64,000 nt of DNA from Sindora glabra. Lineage: Eukaryota > Streptophyta > Magnoliopsida > Fabales > Fabaceae. Position 1 is the first letter of the stretch; each line of letters opens with the position of its first letter. The stretch is from positions 56,257,751 through 56,321,750 of the forward strand of contig CM035233.1 in the NCBI GenBank assembly GCA_020226215.1, in the 5' to 3' direction. Made by a program: the position numbers and the translations under genes. Of the stretch, positions 13,119-26,700 are shown piece by piece. The notes under the pieces are model-generated. The model did not search any database, had not been told where the DNA came from, and saw only the letters and a list, made by a program, of their open reading frames with translations.

Positions 13119-14415
13119 TTTAAAAGCTAATCATAAGATGATTATATTAGTATACATTGTATTACATTTTTTACAAGGACATTTCAATTATTATGTTTAA
13201 TGTTATATCGATGTGATATAAGTAAATATAGTAATTATCTTTAAAATAGTTAATATTATTTTTAAATTTCCTTAATTGAGTATTATTGTAAATTGGAATA
13301 ATAATACATTTAGACTAGTATATACATTGGCTAATGACCATGGTCATAGATATGAGACATTAAGTTAACATATGGGTACATGTCAAAGAACGAATTTACT
13401 AGACAAACCTAGTATGATAAGGTTATATAGATTACTATGTAAGTTTCATAAGTAATTTTTATAGTGACAATAATGTCTATGGTCATTTGACATGAAATCA
13501 TTATGGTTTCCTACATAATGAGTCGTATATTTTGATATGATCTAACGTTGCCTGTAATGAGTTTACCTAAAAGATGATGATTAGGTGTACATAGAGATAT
13601 ACGAGTCATCTAGATAGGATTTTATTTTTCATATATTAAAGAAATGATATTTATAGGCCTTTTGATTAAGTGAGATAATGAGATGCATGATTATACTTAA
13701 ATGAATCGATATATGATATGATACATATGTTTTAAGTTAGTCTATTTAAGAATCAAGAAACACATAAATTGAACTATAAGAAGAATGATATATTCTATGC
13801 CTTAAGTTTGATCTGGATATCCAAACAAAAGGGATTAAACAACATGAAACATTGGTCACAAAAAAAAATTATGTCGAGTCACTAACATTCACACTATTTA
13901 GGTGGTAGTGATATCTTGTTACTCACTATTTGTGATACTAAAATATGATTATAGGATCATTATCAATATAATAAAAACCTATATGATCAAATACAAAGAG
14001 TGGGTTATATATTGGGATCATAGTGTAATTAGAAAGTTAGACTAAAACTTATAATCAGAATAGCCCTAATATGACTAGGCTTAACTAAGTAGAAGAACAA
14101 TATGATTGGATTTTACTTAGATAAATATGTGCTTACTATCGACCAAAATCATTATTAGGCCAAATGAATAATCAAAGCTTAACTATTTAATAGAACTTAT
14201 AACTCAAGAGAGGGTGAATTAATACTTATATAATTTAACAAATGTTATTGGAAATTAAAACTTTGAAACAATTATAAAGAAACCGTAGAGATGCAATATG
14301 AATTTTTTAGAATTTATTTTACAAGAATGGTGAATATAATGTTTCAAAAATATTTATAAAAAAATTCTAAATGCCATGAATATGAAGTTATAAAAACACA
14401 AATATATTCTTTCTG
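13119..14415. other. Intergenic, probably relic retrotransposon sequence
   Basis: No open frame. 13320-13640 has a less AT-rich, GATG/CATG-rich texture of the kind seen in non-coding parts of plant LTR elements, but no LTR border could be found. Confidence 0.3.
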
Positions 14416-14441
14416 ATATATATATATATATATATATATAT
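14416..14441. repeat. (AT)n microsatellite
   Basis: Thirteen AT units. Confidence 0.93.
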
Positions 14442-14876
14442 GAATAGTAGATGTGTATGTGTGTTGATCAAAAACCAAAGTATTTGAGGTTGTATGAAAT
14501 ATAAAATACTTAAGATAATAAGATTAGGAAATATAAAAGAGAAAAGAATGGAAGAAAAAATTCTTGGAGTTAAAAGATTGGTGAATATGTAGTTTCAAAA
14601 ACAAAAATATTTCATCAAGGAATATAAGAAAACTATAAATGTCTTCTTGTTCAAAACAAAATGTATGATGTTATATGCAAGTTAAGATGCTTGAAGAACA
14701 AGATTGAGAAATATAAAAGTGTAAGGAGAAGAAAGAATACTAAATTTTTTTATAAAGTTCCAATGGTTCAAAAATGATTACCTTTTAAGTTTGTTTCTCT
14801 CTTCTCAAACTACCAAATTTTACCTGAGATATCTACTAATTTTAATCAAGTTACAACATCTAACTATACAAGATTT

Positions 14877-15045
14877 ATCCAATCTCTACTAAGATTTCAA
14901 TCACCACTTAGATTTATGAGATTCTTCCAATCTTAATAAGGATTTCAATCACCACTAACTTTATAAGATCCTCCTAATCTTAACTAAGAATTTAATCACT
15001 TTCTAGTTCTATAAGATCTTACCAATCTCCACTAGGATCTTAACA
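14877..15045 (+). repeat. Tandem repeat, period about 48 bp, 3.4 copies
   Basis: Units begin AATCTYWACTAAGATTTCAATCA at about 14880, 14928 and 14976, with a partial fourth at 15024. They share TATRAGATYCTWCCAATC at their ends. Confidence 0.82.
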
Positions 15046-15275
15046 AGTTCAAGAAAGGCTTTCATTTAATGTCACTTAAGAGATTTTAAAAGCATTCACT
15101 TAAAAACACTTAAAAAATAAATATGAAACTTTTAGCTCAAGAGAAAATGAAAAAAAGTTTAGCTTTAAAAGAATGAGAGCAAGAAAATATTTGCAAGTTG
15201 TATTGCAATGACCTAATGTATCCTTCTTCAATGAAATGAAACCTATTTATAGGAAAAAACTTAGTGAAGACAACT

Positions 15276-15345
15276 TAGGCTCCAAGTAAGCTTCTTTTAC
15301 AAGCTTCCGCTAGGCTCCAAGCAAGCTTCTTCTATAAGCTTCCTC
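15276..15345 (+). repeat. 35-bp tandem duplication
   Basis: Two units starting TAGGCTCCAAG at 15276 and 15311, each with AAGCTTCTTYTAYAAGCTTCC. Confidence 0.88.
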
Positions 15346-16030
15346 TATTCTTCCATGTGTTGAAAAAAAAAGCTTGAATCAAGTTAAATTAAATTCAACC
15401 ACTTTGTAGCATAAAAATTGCATTTCATTCAAGATAGCAACTCACTTGCTATATTGCTAGAAATTAAAATTTTGTCTTTGTATTTAGTAAAAAAATGTGA
15501 GTAATGCCTTATGCTATTATTGAATTTCAAGCTACACTTTTGGACAAGAAAATAATTTTTATAGTTAAGCACATATTGGAAACAATTTGAATTTGAACTT
15601 TTCTCTTTTCATTTGAATTTTCCTTTCTTGTTTAATCCAACAGATAAGAGCAATTTTATATTTGAAATTGACCATTAGATTTGATTCAAAGTATTTGAAT
15701 TTTAAATTAAAAAATAATAGCCAATAATGATATTTTTTAAAGTGTAAGTTTTGGCAATTTTAATATAAACCAAATAATAAAAAGTATCTTAACCTTAGAA
15801 GGAAATAAAATCTTGAAAAGGTATTTTTAGGCTTAAAATGATGAAGAGTGATGAACTAAAATTCCTTTAAATGAATAATAAACTTATGAGACCATGATCC
15901 ATATAATTTATGTTTAAATAAGTTAAAATGGAAATAAAACCATTAAGAACATCAACTTATATCATATAGTAATATATTGGCCTAAAATAATTTCATTAAC
16001 CCATTTGATTCTTCACCATCTCTTTTTTTA
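15346..16030. other. AT-rich intergenic sequence
   Basis: I see nothing beyond AT-rich sequence. Confidence 0.5.
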
Positions 16031-17271
16031 GATGGTATTTGATTTGTAGAATTAAATATTTTCAAGAAATCTTAATATTCTTAGGAATGTAACTCTTAAA
16101 ATTTTAATTTATAGGCATATAACATTCCTCTATATGGTTCAACTATAAATATTTTTAAGAATATTATAATTTTATATTTTAATTATTTTGAATATTTTTA
16201 AAAATATTATTTAATTACAAGAAATATTTTCATTAAAAATTAAATAATTATCGATGTGGGTAGTGATCACCAACAGTAAATAATGGTAATAAGCAATAGT
16301 CATCAATGATAGGTGGTGGTTGACAATGATCACTGATGGTTGGTGGTGGTTAATGGTGGTTAACAACAATGGATAGTGACTGGTGGTAGTCACCAAAAAT
16401 AGGTGATGGCTAAGGTGATCATTGATAATAAGTAATAGCTAACTATGGTTACAAACGATGGATGATAGTTAATGGTATTCAATAACAATAAATGGTCGCT
16501 ATCTAAAATCATTAATAATGGATAATAGTGAATGGAGGTAATTAATAGTGAGTAGTGGTAAACAACAATTACCGGTGATGATTGGTAACCAATAATGGTC
16601 ACTGACAATAGGTGGAGGTGTTAATGGTCATTAATGATGGTGATGGTGGTAACTAGCAATAAATAGTAACAAATAATAATTACTGATGATGGTTAGTAGC
16701 CAATAATGGTCACTAGTAATAGGTAGAAGTGGTGGTGAGTAGGTGATTAGCCAATAATGGTGGTAACTAGCAATGAATAGTAATAAACAATAATTACTGA
16801 TGATGGTTAGTAGCTAATAATGGTCACTAGTAATAGGTGGAAGTGGTGGTGGTCATCAATGATAAGAGATGAGGGATGGTGATTATTGGTAGTAGATAGT
16901 AGCCGACAATAGTTAGTAATGATGGGTGATAGATAGCAGTACTTAATAGCGATTTATGGTGGTGAGTGGTGATTTCCAATGGTAAGTGATAATAAGCAAT
17001 AGTTAACGATGTGAGTGATGAGATAGGTAAAATAGCCTTTTATATCAATTAAAAATTCTCACGTTATAAGAATGTAAGACATCCACCTCCTCTTATAAGA
17101 ATATTTTTAGGGAATATTAGGTTAAAAACATTTTAGGGAATGTTTATAATCTCAAAAATATTTTTAAAAAAAATTAAATCAAATATAAGAATATCACATT
17201 CCTTTAAAACATTCCTGAGAATATGAAAAATGCCAGGAATATGAAAAAGAGTTTGTAAATCAAACATCACC
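16031..17271 (-). mobile_element. TTA-flanked MITE with GGT/GAT-rich interior, copy 2
   Basis: It is flanked by TTA at 16028-16030 and 17272-17274. Terminal inverted repeats: GATGGTATTTGATTTGTAGA on the left and TTTGTAAATCAAACATCACC on the right. The interior (about 16255-17010) is a degenerate GGTGGT/GATGGT array with repeats such as TAATGGTCACTAGTAATAGGTGGAAG-like blocks near 16695 and 16820. This makes long open minus frames (16211-16608) of low complexity that are not genes. Inverse of copy 1 at 3638-4361. Confidence 0.72.
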
Positions 17272-17274
17272 TTA

Positions 17275-18199
17275 AAGTAATTCTACTTAGAGATCATGAT
17301 CAAAATTTTATCTGTGAGATGAAATCAATTAATTAAAATAAAATCTCATTAAGATCAATTAATGAATTTAGTTAAACAAAAATTTGGCTAATATTATGTA
17401 ACTTTACTTTTCTTCTATTAGGTACGCAAAACCTAGGGAATAATTATATAAGTCTTTTAAATAACAATTCCAAAAATTAGAAAAGTGATAGCTAGCATTG
17501 GATTTCGAATAAAGAGTAACTCCATTTAATTTGATTGGAATTTTTTATGGCTCTTATTGTAAAGACATTAGCCTTAGGGTAACATTCATGACTTGTCAAT
17601 TTAGCATTCATCATTAGATCATTCTAGCTTAACAATTAAATACAATTCGGGTGTTCATGATAAAGTGTTGATGTCTATTAGAAGCAGATGCAATTTGTAC
17701 TTGCATTCAAGGAGTTTGCTACATTAAGATTAATTGTCTCGAATTCTTTCACACCATAAAAGATATAAATTTTAACATAGGTTTATGTTTCTTTTGTATG
17801 AATTTATTAATAAGCTTTGAAAAATTTTAAATTTCTATTGTATATATTAATCTCAAACCTAAGACAAATATGCCTTTTTGCCGTAAATAAATAATACTAG
17901 ACTTTAAATAAATATTATTATCTATCAATTGGGTAATATAATATTTGCTTTGAACAAAATGTAAATACTATACTCTAAACAAATATTATTATTTATCATT
18001 GGATAATATAATATTTGCTTCGAACAAAATGTATTATCATTATTGTTTTATAGTTTAATAATTTATATCGTAATGAGTTTGAAAATATATCATTTTATTA
18101 TTAGATATAATATTCATATTATAATTCTAAAGTCTTGCATGACACAAATTCTTGTGCTAAAAGTTTTAAAATGATACTTAGCATATAAATTATAAATTA
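17275..18199. other. AT-rich intergenic sequence
   Basis: A short direct duplication (ATAATATTTGCTTYGAACAAAATG at about 17938 and 18009) is the only structure seen. Confidence 0.5.
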
Positions 18200-19939
18200 T
18201 AATATTTTAAAAATAAATTTATAAACAAATGTTAGATATTTTATAAAGGATTAATATTTTTAATTTAGTGATGGAATTTCAAAAATCTATCACTAAATTA
18301 AAAAATATAAAAAAATTCGACTACTTTTTTGCAAAGGGGTTTTCTTTTTTAGTTTAATGAAGGATTTTTTTTAATTTTATCGTTAAATCCATTGTTAATT
18401 TAAAAATTTTAGTTTCTGTCACTAATTTCAAAATAAAAACTATTCCATGCATAAAACAAAATGCATTATTTGATTAACATTTAAAGATGGATGTCTATTG
18501 CTAAATTGCACATATAATATATAGATCAATTCTTCTTCTTCATTTCAACCTCTTATCTTTCTCTATTCCTTTGCCATTCTTCCCCTCTCTTTGAATCTGA
18601 ATAACTCACTACCATTTGGACTGCTTTAACCACCGTCAGATGCTTTAGAGTGTTCTATAACTTAATGTGCTCGTTAATTGCCATACAACACCTATAAATT
18701 GGTGTTTTGCCTAAGTCGTGGATCATTTTTTCCCTTGTTTTTGCTATTTTGGGTTGATATTATATTTAATTTAACTTTGATTAAGTTTAGGAATTTCTTA
18801 TATATACATGTATAATATAATACTTTTCTACAAGTTTAAATTTAATCTACTACTAATGTAAAATATTTCACATTATTAATAAATAAAAAAAGACATGCAC
18901 CACCAAATAAACACCAAATAGCAATAGAATTAAAGATGAAAAGTGAGAAATCAGTAAATATGACATTGGTAAAATATTAGTGACAAAAAATTTTGTTTGT
19001 CACTAATTTTCATTATTAAATTTGCAACCTATGATACGTAATTGGGAGTAGCGAGTGCAATTTACGACACCTTAATCTATTGCTAATATGGATTTTATCG
19101 ATGGAATATTTGTCACTAATAATTGTTTTACTAATGGAATAATTTGTTACTAATGTATATCCATTGTTAAATTAGGTAATTTCAACAAAATTAGCAGTGT
19201 CATTATTAAATTTTGTCACTAACTTAACAAACATCTATTATAGACTATTTATTTTGCTAATAAGATAAATAAAAAAGAGTTAAATTTGTAAAATAAAATT
19301 AAAAAGCAAGATTTTATTTATATAAATAAAAAAATAAAAAACACAAGAATCCAATATCCATAAAAAAAGTAAAAAAATTCATATTTAAATACATAAATAA
19401 AAAAATACATAATTTTGAATGGCTTAAAAATAAAAACTAGTGATGGTCATCATGGTTACCCAGGGGTGGCAAAGGTGTTGAACCATGTTATTGCATCCTC
19501 TGCTTTAGATTTTCAATCATGCACCTATTATGCACAATCAAATTAAGTGCATACTAAAACTACTACTACATTGCTATAATAATCTATTAAGCTATTTCAA
19601 GCTCCTCTGTCTGTTACTTAACGATACTTTATAACTCGTCCAATAGTCTAACTTGTAGGGTGCCTCCAACGATGGTAAATGATGGCCCAACAATCTTATA
19701 AGCCTCTAATCTCATGTCATAAATATAACTTTTTTTGTTCCAACCCCTAACTACCTCTACTAAGAATGAGGTTTATGCTATGGATGCCTTATCACCATTA
19801 ACAAATGCTTAAAGGGATTGCACCTTTACCATTTTAGATTACTTCTCCTACAAAATAACATATAAAGGAACAACTTTGGATAATATCACAACGTATATAG
19901 GTGCATATGACAAATAAATAAATAATCTTACCAAAGTTT

Positions 19940-20680
19940 TCTTAAATCTTTTATTGATCCCTATTTTATGGCCCTTTTGATTAAGATAAGTGTCGGTGTG
20001 AAAGAACACTTTTGAATTTGCAAGAAGCTAGCTTAATTCCTTCACTTGAAAAGAGATTATAATTAAAATAAAATTTTTAATATGTGATAGATGATTACAC
20101 TAAAACTAATTAACATTTTAAGCAAAAATTATTGAAAACTCACTATTTTTCTCTTATGCTCTAAAAAGAAGATGGAACCACTAGCATGTATGCCCTTGCC
20201 AATAATAAATGTATTTTTTTTTACATCTTATTTTCTCTTGAAGCCAACATATTTAGCTTACTTTTTCTTAAGCTCTTAAAAAATGTCCTTGTGTATCCAC
20301 TTGAATTTTTTTGGCAAGCCCTTCCTTGCTCGATCTATTATGCCCCTATAATTGGTTATAGCTTTATGAGCGTAATTTTTTTTAAATAATGTATGAATCC
20401 TAAGGATGCCACTTGTACCTAACCTACAAACATTGAATAAATCCTACTCAAAAACAAATAGCTAACAAATTAAATTATAAATATAAATTAATATATGATG
20501 ATTAAAATATAAAAATATAAATGCAGATTAAAATATAATTTAAATGATGAAGTATAAAATTAATTACCACCTACAACGTGAACTAGTAGTCTTTAAGCCA
20601 CTACAAGACACTTGTATAGGTGAAGGTCAACTTTAAGAATTTCCCTTGAATCACCCTGGTTATGTCCTTGATGTGCACGT
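19940..20680 (-). pseudogene. En/Spm-type plant transposase relic
   Basis: Minus-strand translation gives VHIKDITRVIQGKF...WLKDY at about 20574-20678 and YRGIIDRARKGLPKKFKWIH at about 20270-20345, the latter followed by ELKKK and GFKRK. Both are broken by stops. The order and wording resemble the Ptta/En/Spm plant transposase domain (function in transposition), judged from memory of the family pattern only. The plus-strand frame at 20186-20389 is a shadow. Confidence 0.42.
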
Positions 20681-20699
20681 CATAATATACTAAAATTAA

Positions 20700-22440
20700 A
20701 TTAAAATTGCTATACTAAAAGTATAATGTTGTATAGTGGCACAACTAGGTCGTATCCCTAGTGATCCCTTAATTTTATCTTTTCTAAATTAATTCCTAAC
20801 AATACCTACACAATTGTTGAATTTTTTTATGCAGTGAAACGTGAAGAACTAATGCAAACCGAATGCAATGCAACAAAACAAAATACTATCATAGAGATAG
20901 AATGCAATATATATTGTATGTTGCATATATTATTGTACAATAACAGAATGCATAATTCGGGGGTTGGTTACACGAAATTAAGCACAAGATAGAAGCAAAA
21001 CATAAATAAAACATAAGAGAATTCAATGAAATTAAACAACTAATTCAAGGAAATTGAGAGCTTTAAATTGGATTAATCATAGATCAATTAGAATTTAACT
21101 TTTTCTAATTAATTCTTTAACCTTAAATTACTCATACCTTTACAATAATTCATAAATTTTATGCTAAATAATCGCTTAGAATTTGATCAATTAAGATTAG
21201 TTGAATTAAGTAATTATTATAATCCTTATGCTAGATTCAAAATTGATTTATAAATAGAATTCAATTAATTTAAGAAATCAAATTAGAAATCTCCAATTAA
21301 TCCCTCAACCCTCTGTCCCTATGTATACAACTATAATTTATCAATCATAATTTCATATCAAAATAGAAAAGAAATAAAAAATCACAAGGGTAAATATCAA
21401 TTATATCAAATTAACATCTAACAAATGCAATCTCAAGAATTCAGCACAAGTAAATAGAGAGAGAGAAAAATTAATTAAGAAAATTTAACATTATAAATCA
21501 TGATCTCATAATTCTCAAGAGAGGACCTTCAAACTCCTTAAATCAACCATGAATTTGGGCTTCCATCAATGAAGAACAAAGAAAGCAAAAAAGAGAAGAA
21601 GGTTGTATGCTGAGTTTTTTGCGTGTAATCTGAATGTCTATCCTCTTCAGCTCTCTTGCCTATTTATATAACCTAATTAGCTTAAAATCCTATTGGACTA
21701 GGATTAGATGACTCTTAGAATTATAATAATAAGACTTTCCTACTTTCTAGAAGTCCAAACCTATTTTTTACAAGTCAATTAAATGCAACAGTTACATTAG
21801 GGAGTTCTCATAAGTTTGACTTCTAGCCCATGTTTAACCAAATCAATGAAATTTGGACAAGTTATAAACATCAAAGTTCTAGGTCTGTGTCTTGTGAGAA
21901 TTTGGGTGCTAGTTTCAGGTTAATCGGACCACTATAGCTCCAAATATAGCCCAAATATAGAGGCGGGTTTAGCTAGACAAAGACACAACTTCGGCTTTTT
22001 AGCCATATAAGACCTCCAAATTGCCTAAATTGGACTTAAACCAAAACATAAAACTTATAGTTCTCTCTTTAAGCTTTTTAAAAATATAAAATTTGCCTCA
22101 ATTCAACATCTAAAGCCTAAGATATAATTGAAAAATAGAAATAATGTCAAAATTCAATATTTACTGAATAAATTCATAATATTATAAAATTGATCACAAT
22201 TTATAAAATAAGGCCTATTCTATAAAATTAAGCACATGTAATACCTAAGAGACATAAAAATAGAGAAAAATAAAATAGTAAATATTTTTCTCATTAGTCC
22301 TTCATAGGACTATGGATGAATGCAGTAATCAAACTATAACCAAATACAATAAGGTAAATTTATTACAAACATTGAACATTCATGAAAATTAATAAAAATA
22401 AATACAATAATTTATTACATGTAATAATTAAATGTGAAAA
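20700..22440. other. AT-rich repeat-like insertion
   Basis: No protein seen. The stretch 21540-22010 is less AT-rich and contains CTATTTATATAACC, a possible minus-strand TATA region of an LTR, but no LTR pair was found. Confidence 0.3.
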
Positions 22441-25183
22441 ATACTTATGAATTACCCTCTGGATGCACCTAAATTAAGTTATCCTCTAAGTCCTTACCTT
22501 AGGGATGAGCTAAAAATTCTTTAAAAGAAGGAGCCAAGTTTGTATAGCTTGTATTGGGTAGGCTCTACCTTATGAAGATCAAGAAAGATATATTGATCGG
22601 TCATAAGTAGGGAAGCTTGGGACTCCAGCTTTGGTAATTACATAGATGTCTATAAATCAAGCGCAAGTGTGGGTAAACGCACGCTAACTATGGTAGAAGA
22701 AGAGGAAATCATAAAGCCTAAGCCACAACTTTTAACAATGTGACTACCACCCTTAGTGGTTATGTATCTACTAAATCCATATGAACCAATTGACATTGTA
22801 CTTTATAACAAGACATGTCACATAAAAGATGAATTTCGCAATAACACAAAAAGTAACTTCCTACAAACTTGCACAAGGTTAAAGAAACAAAAAATGAATA
22901 GCTAGTTACAAATTCTTACTCACCAAAAAATATGTATATTGGTAGCACAAAAAAGGCTCAACTAAATTTTCAAATTATATTTTTCTTGTATAAGAAAGAA
23001 ACCATGGATATCCAAATATCAATTTTAATTAAAATTTTGAAAATCTTAAACCCTAAAATCTCCTAAATTGTAATATTTGTGAACACTAGTTTGATTATTT
23101 TAGGTGTAAAGAATCTATATATTTACTAGTTATAATCAAGATTGTGGTTTATAGTTCAATTATTTTAGGTCTAAAGAACTTATCGATCATATTTCATGAC
23201 TGCAAATTGAATTGTGCAACTTACACATATTATCTTTCACATTATTTTTCTTATCTTGTCAGATTGGTCCTACCTTAAATTAAGTGAAATTAGTTTTCTT
23301 TGATTGAATCTAAATTGTATTCTAAATGTAAATTCTAATTATATTTCATTGAAATATTAGTTTAAACATCTTGTCACCTAATGCTAACTATATATTCCTA
23401 CTGTAATTAGTATTTTAAGCAACTTCAAGCTAACCTAAACGGGGCATGTAAACTTAGCAACCATAGTCTAGGCTTGCTAAATATAAGTTTGAGAACTTTA
23501 TATTGACTAATGATAATGTTTAATTAGTTATGATTAGTTATGATAATGATAATTATAAAAAAATACAAAAATAACAAGGAAATTTGTTATTATAAATCAT
23601 AATTTCTAATTATGCTTTAACCAAACCCTAAATCCTATATATAAAGTTATACATGAGAACCTTAATTTAATGCTAAATTTGACCTATATACATACTCTTC
23701 TAGAAAAAAAAATTGGTTAATTACAATTACAAGGTTGAAACATCCAAAATTTAAAAATAAAGAAAAGTAGACATTCTGTTTATATGTTAAAATATTGTCT
23801 ATTGATTTTACCAAGTGTATATGCCTAAAAAAATTATCTAAGCATGGAAGTCATACCTAATCCTAAAACCTAACTAATAAGATTTTTTTAATACATTTAC
23901 AATGAGAATACTTGAATGTATTTTATTCCTATCGTATTATTCAAGTTCTTCACCACTAATTCATTAGCTAATCCGAATTAACATGACCTTCAACATTGAT
24001 ACTAGCTAGTTGGTGCCTTCAAGGACCTATGTATTAAAATTAGTAGTAGGTTGATCGTTAGCTAGTTTCGTAACTCCACTATTTTGATGTATAGTGTTTT
24101 GTAAGTCCATTTCATAAAAATAAGAACAATCGCACATTTTGATCAATGAACCTTAAATATACATTTTAATTAGTAAATTTCAAATATATTAAAACTAAAA
24201 TAGCTAAAAATTGTGATATCAACATTCATTATAGTTAATTTTAGTGTAAAACTCATTTATATTGAAATTACATTAAAAATAAATCCAATCAATTATACAA
24301 CTCATGAATTTTTTAATGTAAAAAAATACATCATTAATACATGCCCTCATATATATAGGATTCATCATCAAAACTTATTGCTCTTGTATAATAAACATAC
24401 ACATGAAAATATATACATATTCATGCAACATTCAATTAACATTTGTATGAGATATCATAATACATGGATCAAGGTAAAAAAAATTCTAAAAATCCTAAAC
24501 CATAAAACCTTTTAAAAAATTAAATTGAACAAAAATCAAATAAAATAGTAAAAAAACTTACTGATTAGAAGTGACAAAGGGAAAAATTAGATGCTTTGGT
24601 GGGTGAATTAAGTGGTGGTAATAGTGAAAATAAGCGTGGTTGTGACTAAGAGTAGCAACAATGATAGAGAATAAGGGAGAACCAGAGAAGAAGAGGAGAA
24701 ATGGAAAATAGAGGGCCTAGCATTGCAAACTAATGTAACTACCAGTTTAGTGACAAAAAAATCTGTTGTAAAAATATTTAAATAAAACAAACCATTTTAA
24801 TTAGCGAAGAATAGTATATTTCTATTAATGATTTCATTGCTAAATAGCTAAAAAATTTATTGCACCATCAAACAAAAATATAAATTTTGTGTAATTGTCT
24901 ATCCCTAAGTCTATCATTAATTCAAAATTGAAATTTTTTATTCCATCTACTCACAAATTCCAAGATGGATATGGTTATCAAATGAAGCATTCTGGAAATA
25001 TCATAATTTAACAATGGAAATACTAATAAATATTCTAGTGTTCACCATTAATTCTATAACTAAAGTCATAACACATTTTTTGACTCTCTTATTCTCCTTT
25101 ATTGATAGGTTTTTCCTCATAAAATCTATCTCTAAATATCCATTGCTAATATCCATTATTAAAAGTGAGTTTTTCTTGTAGTG

Positions 25184-26120
25184 GTGTTATTAAAAAAAAT
25201 TGTAATTAACAATTTTTAACATTAGTAAATGAGTTTTAAAAGTTTTTATTGATATAAAAATACAAGAATGAGTGGTATTATAAACTTCATTTACACTACA
25301 ATAGATCAAATTTAAATCCTTTTTCTATTGCACAATGTATTTCTAATGAATTTGTGATATAATATGTTGTATTAAAATTGAATTTGCATAGATGCATGAA
25401 CTCATTGTTAGATTTGAATTTGATTTTCTTAGGTTAATTGGTTTATAGATTTAATGTTATCTATGAATTGTGTTTGATTTTGAAATAAATATAATATTTT
25501 TTCTTAATTTTACGTTGACTTGATTAGGTTGTGTTTATTGAGAAATGTAGGTTTAATTGGAATTGAAATAATATAAAATTTGTAATTGATGTCTTTTCTT
25601 TTTCTTTGGCCATTGTAATTGATGTTTGACAAACCGCAAATATTGCTACATTTGGCAACAAACTTCAAATACCTTTTTTATTTTAGCGATGAAGTTAATA
25701 AAATTAAATTATAAAATGCAAAAAATAATATATTTAGCAAAAAATTTTCTTTTTGAAATTTATTTATAGCAACGAATTTTTAATTGTTTCTCAAAAAATA
25801 AACTAGGTAGCCGCTTTTTGTATTTTAGCAAGGGATTTAGTCACAGCTCCTAATGAGAATTTACTAAATTTGTCATTGATGACAGTTTTAGTAAAGAATT
25901 TAATGACAGATTTTGGTGACGCCAACTTTAACCACGGATTACAAATTCAATCATTAAGTACTTAGGAACAAGTTTAGGAAAAAGGAATTATAGGTTTTTA
26001 TTCCCTTTTTATGTATCTAATTCAAAAATAGAAAAAATTGATTCCTTTTTTCATTTTTTCTTAATAGAATTATCTCAAATGAGGAAATAATGATTCCTTT
26101 AATTTTTCAAAGATTCCAAT
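25184..26120. other. Intergenic with CACTA-like subterminal motifs
   Basis: 25660-25970 carries repeats such as TTTTAGCGATGAAG, TAGCAACGAATTTTTAATTG and TTTAGCAAGGGATTTAG, suggesting a second CACTA remnant. No terminus is seen. Confidence 0.35.
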
Positions 26121-26700
26121 TCTCTTATTCGTATTTATCATTTTTAAAATAATACTAATAATAAATAATTATTATAATTATAAAATAACAATAAAATTAA
26201 AAAATAAAAATAATCACTAAATAATAATAATTAATAGTAGCAATGATAAAATAATATAAAATTATTAAAAATATAAAAACTATGATAATAATATTAGTCC
26301 TATAATAATAAAGGTAATAAAATAGTTAATAATATAAAACTAATTAATAATATTTATAAACACTAAAATAGTGATAAAAATAATAAAAATTATACACTAA
26401 TAATTATAAAGTAAAAATGCAGGTAATAATATAAAATGATAAAAATTAATAATATTAATAAAATGATAATAAATAATAATATAATAAAGTAATAATTGAA
26501 AATTAATAAACAAATAATAATAAAAGTATTAATGTGAATTATATCAATAAAATATTAACAATTAATATTAAATAGTTATAAAAATAATAATATTTGTAAA
26601 AATTAAATAATAATAAAATAGTAATAATAGTAATAATATTATTAGTAAAATAATAGCAATAGATGATAATAATAAATAATAATTATAATAATTAAAAATA
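26121..26700. repeat. AAT-type low-complexity block
   Basis: Almost pure A/T with ATAATAATAAT runs over about 580 bp. Confidence 0.85.

Larger units (their letters stand above)
18200..25183 (-). mobile_element. Decayed En/Spm (CACTA) element, left border uncertain
   Basis: The right terminus at 25167-25183 reads, on the minus strand, CACTACAAGAAAAACTC, the classic plant CACTA terminus. Both flanks (about 18240-19250 and 24780-25180) are filled with short TTAGTGA/TCACTAA-type motifs, as in CACTA subterminal regions. Transposase relics lie on the minus strand at 19.9-20.7 kb. No matching CACTA was found on the left, so that border is a guess. The middle (20.7-22.4 kb) looks like inserted AT-rich repeat DNA. 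Confidence 0.5.

Noticed and set aside
16211..16608. Two overlapping minus-strand frames rich in His, Tyr and Ser
   Set aside because: They are translations of the GGT/GAT repeat array inside a MITE.
25295..25315. CACTACAATAGATC as a second CACTA left terminus
   Set aside because: No inverse terminus or target duplication was found nearby.
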